From the IMG/VR virus record IMGVR_UViG_3300025132_000022, positions 57,519 through 121,518 of that record: 64,000 bases of DNA; one strand, written 5' to 3'. This document shows positions 50,655 to 61,100 of the stretch, piece by piece. Made by a program: the position numbers and the translations under genes. Below the pieces are notes generated by a model. That model saw only the letters and a program-made list of their open reading frames with translations. It ran no database searches and was not told the DNA's origin. Source of the stretch: a virus. The number at the start of each line of letters is the position of its first letter. Position 1 is the first letter of the stretch.

Positions 50655-52970
50655 TTACTCTACTCTAAATTTAAACTCATCTTTGTTAACGATGTTTTGC
50701 TCATAACTATCCGTTGAAATCTCTATCGCGTACATGTAACCAGGTTCAAATAAGGACATATCAAGTTTAAAGTAACTTCCGCTTGAATCATATGACATCT
50801 TACTGTGTGGAATACTACCTGAACCATATGACACAACCTCCTCTTCATCAATAACCCTGAATGCCCGATAATATACATTATACAATACTTCGCTCTCGAT
50901 TTTGCTGGTAGCTACCGTATAAATATTCGGTTGATAATCTTTTTTGCGGACATTGAGTCGCAAAGTGGGATGATCCTTGGTTTTATAGATTGGTTTTAAG
51001 TTTGCAATAGATACAACATACTCTTCATCAGCGTTGTTGTACGGAAGCGGCGTATGTGTTTTAACATAAATCGCAGAACCCGTAAACAACTCATGCTTGC
51101 CCCCATTGTGATTACTGTCCGTGTGAGACCAAACATCATAGACTTTTGTGTGTGATCCTGTAGTTGCCAAAGATGCACTATAAATCCCAGTCTCATGAAG
51201 GTAACATTCCGCAAAGTCTTGGGCGTGACCATCAGCAAAAGTGTTGCTTGGCACTGATACGTTCGCCACGGATGCCATACTTAGCGCTTTGTTGCCTGCG
51301 GTTCCAATGGCGTTCTGGGTGACTGTCACTGTACCGTCGCCGTTATCTACTGCGGTGACTGCTAAACTAGAATTCGCAATAGATTGCTGTATTCTTTCTG
51401 CAATTCCAGAATTATTACCAAGCACAGAAAAGATACCTATAGTGGACGCGGTAGCACTACTTGCTGCAACCGAATTATTTCCTTGTTGAAATGTGAACGT
51501 AACGGAAGCGTCTGCAGAATCGGTCATCGTAAACGTTTCAGCGTTTCCAGGATTACCAGCAACAGTTATTACTGCTTTTGCACGGCCGTCCTGAACGCCG
51601 CCGCCGACTGGTAAAACGATTGCCTTTGATCCAGGAGTTAGATCGGGGTACAACCTAACCCTCATTAATGCCTCGCCTGTAGATTGATCAGCGCCATTGG
51701 GGTCCGTCTTCAGTGCTGGAATGTTTGTCAACCCTCTTCTTGTATAGTTGTACATGTACAAGGTGTTTAGATTCTCAGGACCAGTGGCAAGCGAAGAACT
51801 CTTGTAGAAATTTGCTCTGTCATCTCTAATGTGATCATCATACCTTGCTTCTATGCAAGGTTTCTTGAAGAAAAACTCTGTGCCTCTAGCAAAAAACTTT
51901 TTGGTATAGTAAGATCTCTTTCTTTCTCCATCCTCAAAAGATCCTGACATCTTCACCATGACACCGTAATTTTCTCTATCAGGATCCACAGTTGATTCTG
52001 CTGCAATCCACTCTTCAACTAGAGCGGTAATGTTGAGTTCAATATCCTCCGTGCCGTCGTCAAGATCAACCTTGTAATGAGGCAGGTTTTTGCCTGGTGT
52101 ATATCCAACCTCATGAAAGTCGCCGCCTTGAGTGGTCCATCTAGTCTTTCCGCCTCTCTGCACTCTTGTCAGAGTGAGGTGTGAAGAGTTTGATATACTT
52201 TCTGGAATTATCGATCCAGATGTGCCGCCAACTACAGTGTTCGTAAGTCTTACGGTTGCACCAGTCGCATCTCCTGTGTCTGCCTCCAGAACAGATGCAT
52301 TAAGGTTGACATCCACAAGACCATCGACGGCAGCCTTTAGTCTTAATGCGAAGTTAGCGACTGTATCTGACGGTGCTTGGTCAAGTTGGACCTCAACTTC
52401 GGTGCCGTCCAAATTTGGAGCATTATCGTTCCCATCTGTATCGAACCAGAAATTATATCTTTGCTGCTTCTTGTTGTCGTCTACAACTTGAAGTATGAAA
52501 TATTTATTTTGATAGTTGCCTGGTGTTGCTGTTACGAATTTCACGTCAGTTATATCTGCAACTTTTGTATCGTTTCTGAAAATCCAGTTTGAAACGTCTA
52601 GGTCGGAGTATTCCTCCATATCAAGACCAGGACCTTCGCTCCAAGACTGCGATATAGGAAGAACTGCTAATGTTGAATTCTTTGGAAGAGTTTGTCCATG
52701 CTCTGCATTGTGAAGTCGCAAAACAAATTTAACGCTACCAGAAGCAGGTATGACCGAGTTTGTTCTATCTGCAGCAATTTTTGATATATTAAAGTTCACA
52801 AGTGCTCTAGATTTTTCTATGGAACCAGACGAAGCTTGTCCGAATATGGAAAAAACCTCCAATATGTCAGACCGTCCTGCGTTGGACCCAGTACCCCTGA
52901 CTGTGAGTGTTGAACTAAATGCATTGTTAATAGTGTTGTCTGCGCTCGAAAAGTACCTCTTTATGCTCAT
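50655..52970 (-). CDS. Baseplate/tail protein with DNRLRE-like N-terminus
   Basis: This 771-residue protein begins MSIKRYFSSADNTINNAF. Its first 170 residues (RALVNFNISKIA, SVKFVLRLHNAEHG, LAVLPISQSWSEG, DLDVSNWIF) follow the DNRLRE or CBM96-type pattern of surface and wall-associated beta domains. Insert regions near 185-260 and 460-580 are Ala/Gly/Thr-rich; the second (ITVAGNPGNAETFTMTD to VTVTQNAIGTAGN) resembles a segment in the giant protein. The C-terminal 150 residues include LRLNVRKKDYQPNIYTV and end EFKFRVE. By position between gp6 and the giant, it could occupy the place of T4 gp7 or gp8, but sequence does not show that. It overlaps the gp6 gene by four bases and starts with AAGGAA. 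Confidence 0.62.
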   Translation of the reverse strand: MSIKRYFSSADNTINNAFSSTLTVRGTGSNAGRSDILEVFSIFGQASSGSIEKSRALVNFNISKIAADRTNSVIPASGSVKFVLRLHNAEHGQTLPKNSTLAVLPISQSWSEGPGLDMEEYSDLDVSNWIFRNDTKVADITDVKFVTATPGNYQNKYFILQVVDDNKKQQRYNFWFDTDGNDNAPNLDGTEVEVQLDQAPSDTVANFALRLKAAVDGLVDVNLNASVLEADTGDATGATVRLTNTVVGGTSGSIIPESISNSSHLTLTRVQRGGKTRWTTQGGDFHEVGYTPGKNLPHYKVDLDDGTEDIELNITALVEEWIAAESTVDPDRENYGVMVKMSGSFEDGERKRSYYTKKFFARGTEFFFKKPCIEARYDDHIRDDRANFYKSSSLATGPENLNTLYMYNYTRRGLTNIPALKTDPNGADQSTGEALMRVRLYPDLTPGSKAIVLPVGGGVQDGRAKAVITVAGNPGNAETFTMTDSADASVTFTFQQGNNSVAASSATASTIGIFSVLGNNSGIAERIQQSIANSSLAVTAVDNGDGTVTVTQNAIGTAGNKALSMASVANVSVPSNTFADGHAQDFAECYLHETGIYSASLATTGSHTKVYDVWSHTDSNHNGGKHELFTGSAIYVKTHTPLPYNNADEEYVVSIANLKPIYKTKDHPTLRLNVRKKDYQPNIYTVATSKIESEVLYNVYYRAFRVIDEEEVVSYGSGSIPHSKMSYDSSGSYFKLDMSLFEPGYMYAIEISTDSYEQNIVNKDEFKFRVE

Positions 52971-54760
52971 AATACGGTTCCTTGAATATCTGTGTCGGGA
53001 AACTTCAGTTCATAGACGTGATCAAACGGCAATGTTAAAGTTCTACCATCCATGCTAAGTCCCTCCTGTATGTCAAATGCCACTGACGAATATCCATCAC
53101 CAGACACGTTGACAACTTCTACATCCGTTACATCGATAACAAAATCTAAATTGCCAAGAAGTTTGTAAATGTCATTAAGGAAGAGTGCTTCGCCAATTTC
53201 TGGATGGATTCGGAAATATTCTGATATCTCCCTATTGCAGATTGTGATTGCCTCTGATGAATTGTAACTCGCGTCAGTTATCAATTGATAGTTAATGCCT
53301 ATATTTACTATGCTGGCGTCCAGGATGTCAAAAGAGTCTGCCATCATTCTATAGTGTTCTATCCAATGTTTTAAATTATGCTTCTGTGTTTGGTTGCAGT
53401 TCGTCAGGTTTCCCTCTAAATCTTCTGATGTTATGTAGAGGTTGATGTTCCTCTTAAAAGAATCCTTATCAACATCCACTCGGCACCTCTTTATGCCTCC
53501 AAACTTTGCGGGCATACTATACACCATTGACTTATAGTCCTGCATTGTCACCGCCCTGTTCTGTGAAGCAAATTGACTTTTTGCTCTTTCAATTATCTCT
53601 TCAGAGTCTGGTATCTCTAGGTCTCCCAAAATTTGTTCTGGATTAAAAACTTCTATTGATCCTACTACGCCTTGCCTCTTGGATGCTATCAACACCGTCT
53701 CATCTGGAAAGGTAAACACTGGGTCAGATGCAATCGTAACTGTGCCAACGGCCGAATTTGTAACCTCTCTATCGTCCCTCCTCACTCTCACAAGAAGAGT
53801 TGTGTTCGAGGGAGATATTCCCATCTTAGTAGTGGATGTCAGATTCGTTGGATCAAATTCGTTATCTGAAATGTATTGTGTGCCGAACTGGTTAATTACA
53901 ACCTTTGAGGGGTCTTCATATGATCCAGAGGTAATGTTGTCATCGCTTCCCTGTCCAAACTGTATTTCAACGCCGCCTTCAAAAAAGTCAGCAACAAACC
54001 TTCTGGGTACGGATAGGGGTTTTAGTATATTTTTTACAAACTTCATGTCAGCGTTTCTATTGGAAACATCTGTGTATATCACATCTTGAGACAAGTGCTG
54101 CACCTCATAATATCTGTTACCCTCTGCATCAGTGATATCGACGATCTCAGAAGCGTTTTCTACATCAAGAGTAACGCTCTTGAACCTCTCAAAAGAACCA
54201 ACAGGAACTGTCACCTCTTCTACGAAACCAGACTTTATCTGCCCTAGTGCCCTGATTGCAAATTTTGTAGGTGCGCCGCTAGATTCGTCGACCTCCATAA
54301 CAATAGTTGCATTGTCTGGAGAATCAAATATCACATCCTCTATCAAAGTGTAGCGGCCGCCGTCCTCGCTAGAAAAAGCAGATCCCTGCCTCAAGATTGG
54401 CATATAATCATAGTCAGGCGCACCTGTCTGAACATTTGAAGGGACTGTGACATAGAACTCACAAATACCATAGGATGTTATTGATTCGTTGTATTTGTAT
54501 CCCATTGACCTTGCTAACGAAATTACGTTCTGCTTTTCAATTGCTGTATCCAAAAAACTTTCGTTGACCTGGTAGTCTAGATAGTACGACAGCACGTCAC
54601 CAATGTATGCGACCGAGTCCAACAGCAAAGAACCAAAAGACGCTTCGCTAAAATCTTTGTATGTATCTGGGTAATATCTTCTTGCGTGATCGACCAGTCC
54701 TTCCTTTATTGAGTTAAAGTCTCTTGCGGTGTATGAAATTGGTATCTTCTTTTTTGACAT
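52967..54760 (-). CDS. 6: Baseplate wedge protein, gp6-like (Baseplate J family)
   Basis: This 597-residue protein matches gp6 and Baseplate_J-type wedge proteins. The N-terminus has SYTARDFNSIKEGLVDHARR, SEASFGSLLLDSVAYIGDV and NESFLDTAIEKQNVISLARS (the TA-x-x-NV-x-LA-x-x-GY pattern). The middle contains ASDPVFTFPDETVLIASKR. The C-terminal half has NRAVTMQDYKSMVYSMPAKF. T4 gp6 (660 residues) forms the ring of wedges around the hub. Together with the adjacent gp25-like gene it marks this as the baseplate block. It overlaps the 771-residue gene by four bases. GAGGAT precedes the ATG. A CTATTTA motif lies 16 bases upstream of the ATG, right after the stop of the gp25-like gene. Confidence 0.9.
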   Translation of the reverse strand: MSKKKIPISYTARDFNSIKEGLVDHARRYYPDTYKDFSEASFGSLLLDSVAYIGDVLSYYLDYQVNESFLDTAIEKQNVISLARSMGYKYNESITSYGICEFYVTVPSNVQTGAPDYDYMPILRQGSAFSSEDGGRYTLIEDVIFDSPDNATIVMEVDESSGAPTKFAIRALGQIKSGFVEEVTVPVGSFERFKSVTLDVENASEIVDITDAEGNRYYEVQHLSQDVIYTDVSNRNADMKFVKNILKPLSVPRRFVADFFEGGVEIQFGQGSDDNITSGSYEDPSKVVINQFGTQYISDNEFDPTNLTSTTKMGISPSNTTLLVRVRRDDREVTNSAVGTVTIASDPVFTFPDETVLIASKRQGVVGSIEVFNPEQILGDLEIPDSEEIIERAKSQFASQNRAVTMQDYKSMVYSMPAKFGGIKRCRVDVDKDSFKRNINLYITSEDLEGNLTNCNQTQKHNLKHWIEHYRMMADSFDILDASIVNIGINYQLITDASYNSSEAITICNREISEYFRIHPEIGEALFLNDIYKLLGNLDFVIDVTDVEVVNVSGDGYSSVAFDIQEGLSMDGRTLTLPFDHVYELKFPDTDIQGTVL

Positions 54761-54775
54761 TAGGAATCCTCTGTA

Positions 54776-54782
54776 TAAATAG
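54776..54782 (-). promoter_or_regulatory. CTATTTA motif, putative late promoter element
   Basis: The coding strand reads AACTATTTATACAG, between the gp25-like stop and the gp6-like start. It is only 16 bases from the ATG, so a transcript starting just downstream would have a very short leader. This is the least convincing spacing of the six. Confidence 0.3.
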
Positions 54783-55166
54783 TTAACGAACTGAATTTAG
54801 ATCCAATGATAAATCAAGAACATCATTGGACAAAATTCCACTTATAAAATAAATCATTTTAATATTCAAAACTTGTTCCACCGTATAGACCTCTAACTCT
54901 CTTATGACGACTGAAGGCATGTATGTTGCCAGTTGGGTCACGATCCTGCTTCTTAATTCGGCAATCGACTCGGGAGTGTCGTTTTCAAATAAAAACCTCC
55001 TGATTCCGACGCCAAAATCTGGTATCATGACTCGCTCGCCAGGACTAGTCAGAATTACATTTTTAATATTTTGTTTCGTATTTTCTGCCAAGTTTCGGGT
55101 TAAAGACATTCCGTTTTCTGCCTTTGAAACATTGATTGGTATTTTAGGTCCAAACCCAATACTCAC
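54783..55166 (-). CDS. 25: Baseplate wedge protein, gp25-like
   Basis: This 127-residue protein starts with GTG at 55166, preceded by GGGGAGGAT, and overlaps the large protein before it by four bases (GTGA). It matches gp25 in length (T4 132) and motifs: NLAENTKQNIKNVILTSPGERV near 25, then MIPDFGVGIRRFLFEND and a middle helix (ELRSRIVTQLATYMP), ending with VIRELEVYTV and LDLSLDLNSVR. Gp25 belongs to the phage baseplate wedge and works with gp6 in the sheath-initiating part of the tail. The GPW/gp25 family includes a lysozyme-like fold in some members. Confidence 0.93.
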   Translation of the reverse strand: MSIGFGPKIPINVSKAENGMSLTRNLAENTKQNIKNVILTSPGERVMIPDFGVGIRRFLFENDTPESIAELRSRIVTQLATYMPSVVIRELEVYTVEQVLNIKMIYFISGILSNDVLDLSLDLNSVR

Positions 55167-58100
55167 GATTCATCCTCCCCTTTATCCTCACATAAACCCT
55201 GTGGACTTGGAGCACCAGGGTTTTTGCATTGCTTTTTCTCTTTAATAGTACTTAGTCTCTCTGCAGTTAATTCTGGTGCGGAAAGTGCAAGTACGCCGAA
55301 CGGACCTAGCGGGTATCCGTACCTGGTTGGTCCCTGGGTAGCTATGCCTGCAACGTGCTGCCCAACCTTACCTAGTGCTCGAAAGTCTGGTAGCGGTAAT
55401 GACGCCAAGAGGATATCAAGCGGCAGCGCATTAACGGGAACGTACTGCTTTTTGCCGTTCTTTGTACCAAAACCCTTATCCAAGGTAGATCCGTCATACT
55501 CAAACAAAGAACCACCGACCAGTCCTGAATTTAGTCCCGTCTTCATGTCGCATGGATTTTCTCTATATTGTTTTCTCATATCTGCATAGGCAGGGTCCCC
55601 AAATCGACCAGTTGTTCTGACCATCCTCGCATAGGATTGTTTAACTAACCTTTCCAGCATTCTCGTGAACATGGTCCAATAATCACCCAAAGACTTCTCC
55701 TCTTCAAAGGCTTTGATTTCATTTACACTAAGTTGTGGTTCGGGTTCCGCTGTGACATCATGAGCGGTACCTGCGACGCCCATCAATCCCAGGCAAGCAA
55801 CCTTCGTCGCTCCAAAGAGGTCATCGCTTTCCTTGAATCTATCGAAAACTACATTATTTTGTAAAGCATGTATCCCAACATATCTGTTCAGAGGAAAGAC
55901 TATATTGAACATAATATTCGCTGGGTGTGTGATATTTGTTTTGTCAATCGGCCTGGAATTGACATTTTGGTTTGTGTCCCCAAGGGACAGAACATTTTTC
56001 ACCAGACTATCTTTATGCATTTCGTATATTGAATTTCTGATGACTTCTCTTCTTTTCTCTAGTCCAACCAACTCAGACTGCGAGGATTCGGAACCATACT
56101 CTATTGTGTTTGATGAAAACACCATGGGGTAAAACAACTTATCTTGTGTTTGCGTGTTGTGTGTTTCCGAATATACATCATCTAAACATTTTACATCCTC
56201 TACGTGTTCATAAATCGGTACCGAATATACAAGTACATTCTTGATATCATCGTCATATAGTTTACCGAATGTCCTGGAAGCATTAGTTGCTGAACCAAAA
56301 CCTGCTATGCTTGCTGCGGTTGATGCTATATTATAGAAAGCAGACTTATAGTTCAGTCCAGTGGGATTATCGGGAGTCGTCAATTTTTCTTTATCTGCGT
56401 ACGCAAGAAAGCATTTTTTACGATTAAATATCGAACTGTCGCCCAGCAACCCTATTGTCCTATCAGACGCATCCAAAATATCTTTTTGAACCTCAAGATT
56501 TGGTGTGAAGTCTTTAAATATTTTGCTAGGTTCGGTCATAACCGTGCCTATTCCCGTAGCGGTGTCTTGGTTTTCATTGGTAATTGTCGGCGGAGATTCA
56601 TATTGCCTAGAAACTTTTTGCCCCATCATTAGGCGTGCGCCTACTTGCAAGTTGTTTTTCAAAAAATCATATAGCGCTTTTTGTCGGGGCAAGATTTGTG
56701 ACTCATAAAACAAACTTATGGGCAAGTCTGCTCTCTCTTCTGGTGATAGTTGACTCCACTCCACTGGTCTCAAAATCGCAAGCGCGCCGCCTGTAATCTT
56801 AGAATTGGAAAAAGTGGTTTGATCCAGTGCGGGTGTATACGCTCTACTAATATAATAATCTAGAACATCGTTCTGTATAGTTACATCCTCCTTGTAAAAT
56901 GGAGTTGCTTCTGTACTGATCCCGATGAACGCGGCAGTTGCCGTGTCGAGAATACGCATAGAATACACAGGATCACTTCTGAGTCCGCTGTTGTTGTACC
57001 AAGGGGTGACATAATCAATTGATCTTTTTGCGTACGCAACTCTTTCAAACAACGACTTGACTCTACTATAGTACCCAGAACCCTGTTGTGTCTGTTCATC
57101 TGTCCTCCAAAAAACTCTTGTCTTCAAGTTTTGTTGAGGTTCGTCAGTTGAAGTAGGCCAGTTATAGATAATGTCCATCATGTTCGTCAAGCAATTCACT
57201 ATGAGTTCCGCCTTTCTCCTCCTTGGGATGTCCTTATATTTGTATCCTGGGTTGTCACTGTATCTTTCTTGTTCAAATACAAATTGCCTACCTAGAAACT
57301 TATACGCGCCCAAGGTACCAAAATTAACCTTGAATCCATCTGATTCTGGCATCTGTTGCTGATTGTACACGCCAACTTCATCTTCGGGTATGTTATTACT
57401 CCAACTTCTCGCCATGACCCTGTTTTCGTTAAACTCATCTTCCAAGTTTACGTCATCAATGATATATAACATCCTGTCTATCAACTGCTCTTTGGTAACT
57501 GCCCCAGACCTGTAAGCGTAATCAATATCAGTTAAATAACCGACTGGTTCAATAGGCGCGGCTGCTTCCATCTCTCTTTCTCTGCCATAATTTGAACCAT
57601 ATCCCTCAATTGCAGAATCAAACCCAAAAATCTTTCCACCACTTTCTGTATTAGATGCTCGAACTATTCCCTCGTTTTTCATTGCAAACCCAAGGTCAAT
57701 CATCATCTTAATTACTGTTGAATTTTCAATTCTTCTTTCAAGGTAAGCACGCTTGTGACCCTGTGGCCTATTTCTTCGCTCTATGGCATTTGGACGTCCA
57801 GCAAAAAAGTTGCTTAACATTTTGAGATAGAAGGATTTTGTAAAATCATACTCAAGTTGATTCTTCTTGAGGTTGTCTGCCAATGATTGTAGCGATTCTT
57901 GCCTAGTATTGGTGTCCTCTGTCCCTAACAACAAAGACTCAAGGTCTTCTGGAGATATATATTCAGAATACAAACTGGTCTCTGCACTTGTGCCTATGTG
58001 TGGAAGGTTCTGAAATATTGGATCCGAATTGACCGCCAAAAATAATTCACTATACAGTCTATAGAACTCCTGAAAGTCCTTTATCCTATAGAATCTTTCC

Positions 58101-61100
58101 ATCCAAAAATGTCCAGAGTTTATTTTCTTCTGTATCAATTCTTCAGAATACCCATCAAATGCAAACTTGTCATATATATTTGGTATTGTGGCACTAACGG
58201 GTACCTCCTTAAATCCATTTAAATTGTTTATAAGGTCGGATGCTCGGCGCTGTTCATCGACGAACGCCTCTCTTCTCTGTTGTGGCGTCATTTCAAATAC
58301 ATCAGGGTTTTCAAGTTGGTCGGCGGCGCGGCGGAGTGCTCTAGCGGCCTGCGGAGATACGGATTCCATGACAGATGCTTGTCTACGAAGTTCTGCAACT
58401 CGATTTGCTACATCGGAGGTGCTCATCTCTGGGAACACCATGTCATTTTGCACTTTTAACAACTCAAGGTAATAGTACACACTTTCGTATAACCTTTCCT
58501 GTTCCTGTCTCTCTGCGTCATTGAGGGAACTTTCCGAGTTTCTCAAGATTAGTTTAGGAAAATTGTTGACACTTGGAACGTTCTTGACATTCTCTGCTAT
58601 TTCATTTCTAATTTTTTCTTCAAAAGACATATGCCTGTTGTCAAACAGTTTAGTAACAAACTCCTCAATAGAGGATGTATCGATGTTTCTAAGGATCAAG
58701 GAACGGATCGCCTCTTGTTCGTCGTCAATAAGTGTTATTTCTTTAACTGCTTTCATGACTTTTTTTCTAAAACTTGTTGATATGATCCTGTTGTTGATAT
58801 CATTGGCAACGTAATTGACAATGTAATCTATCATGAACTGAGTACCAAACACTCCCTTTGGTCCGAAATTAGAGAACAAGAACATACTCTTAAAGACGAC
58901 TTCCAGGCAGGAAAACTTAACATAAAGACCAAACAACCCAGATGCAATAGACTTCTGAAAGGGACCAGTTTCGGAAAAATCCCTATTTACAGGATCGTTT
59001 TCAGGCTTTTCTGTTTCATTCGCATATGAGTTCAAAAAGTCCTCAACAATTTCATCAAAGTTGAGCAACTTTGGGTTCGGTACATAGCACGGGGCGCTTT
59101 GTAGATCACCCTCTACATTAAAACTTTCGCCGATATCTCTTTGAAGTTGAAACATTTCGTCATACGAAAAATACTTTGAATTTTTTACCAAATCTGTCAA
59201 GTGATAGTTAAAAGAATCAACATATCCTTCGTATATAGAAAACCCATCCTGCCTTGAGGCGGCAGTAACAGCGATCAAATTAAGCAGGTACACGAGTCTT
59301 TCCTGTCCAGTGATTTCACCATCATTGTCTCGATCCAACTCTAGAGAACCTCCGCTCTCTATGAATCCAGACAGGTGATTTCTTATTGTGTCGTTTTCAT
59401 AAAGATCAAGATTTGTTTGAGATCTGTTGTCCGAAATACTTTTCAACCCGTTGATGAACAAGTCCGCAAAACCACCTGGTCTAAGTAACTTGTCTGGGTG
59501 CTTCTCTGAGATGATGTCTGCTGATTGTGACCTCATTGCAATATATTCTGGTGGTAATCTATCCTTATACACCTTGTTGAAGTACACATTTCCCGCATTT
59601 CTGGACACATCATTTACAATGTAAGATACCCTGTAACAATCTTTCATTTTACTAGAGATGAACGGCATATCAGAATACCCAACCGACATCAAGGTTGGTG
59701 TGTTGGATTTTGAATCTACATCAACGTTTCTTAGTGGCGAGTCCATGACGCGAGTTGCAACTCGTGTGTGTAACTCTCTGTATGGGGATCCCATAGTTGA
59801 TGATGTCTTACGGGTGATTGTAGTTAAATCTTGGGATGAAATTTCTTTTAGTTCTGGAAATACCTTAAATTCATCTTTGGAATACTTTGACACATAGTCT
59901 GATACATGTTTTTGAACAAGTTCTGAAAATTGTTCTGCTTTTTCTGGGTCGACCTCTCTCGACACATCTATAAGCACCGCTTCGGCGTCTTCAGAGTTGT
60001 CTTCAAAATAAAACCTTATGTATTCAAACTCTTCGTCAGCAACACCAATCTCATTTAAGGACGTCCTATATTGTAAGAGTTCCAATGGCACAGTCGATTT
60101 GACTCTTAGTTTTCCAGTCTTTCTCGCTGGAATTCCTTGCTCTAGGTTCGCTACCTGGTTTACGTAGTGCCTAAAGTATATATAATCCTTGTCATTGAAT
60201 CCTGTCTCTCCTGGTTTGATCAGTTGCGTATCTCTGTCAACCATCTGATCAGGAATGCCAGGGGCTTCAAGAGTAAAGACGTTCTCAATGTTGGATAATA
60301 TTGCTGCCGTGGCGGTTTTGGCCACTCTATCATGATGAGGGTTGCTGAGAGGTCCTGGTAAATTCTTCTCTGCCAACTTAGAGGGTGTGTTTCCGCTTGG
60401 CAATAAGGAGTCAAAGTTTCCACTGGACGCTATATCTCTCAGGGCGTCACGTCTCTTATTCGCTGCCTCCATCTCCTTTGCAATCTCAGCGCTTGTCAAT
60501 CCAGACCCCTGCAGTCTGTTTCTCAGTCCCGCCATGCCGCTGCGTTCATCACACAAAGCATCAGCAACTACGACTTCCTGTATCTCCCTGAGTCTATCGC
60601 AGAGATATGGATCTACAACCTGTCCAAGTACTCTAAAAAATTCACTTACCTCCGCCACTGTTGTCATCACTTTTTTAAGCTCTGAATTTGAAGACCTTAC
60701 TACATTGAGGACAACTTTAAGTACGCCAGGTGATGCTTCACCCTGCAGCAGGTCGCAAAGTTCAGACGGGCGCAATACAAGACTAATAGCATCAAAGAGA
60801 GACCCTATCGAACTCTCATCTTCCCCGAACAAAATGTCCTGAGATATATTAAGATTGTTCAATACTTCTGAAGTCTTGGTTGCCATGTCTGCTTTTTGTT
60901 GAGCGTCAGCGAACGGATTGTTTTCATTTTTTGCATTAAGTTCTGAAAACTTCGCTGCACCGTACTGCAACGCATCAACACAATCTGGATACGATATCGC
61001 CTCTAGCATATTTTTAACAAACTCGCAGATAAACGACATTATCATATCTGCAAAGGCAATTTTTATTTGAGGTAGTACAAAGTTCAATGGATTGAATGTT

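Noticed and set aside
60342-60842. 166-codon open frame on the plus strand
   Set aside because: It lies entirely antisense to the 2806-residue gene, has no ribosome site and is Ser/Leu-rich as antisense shadows tend to be.
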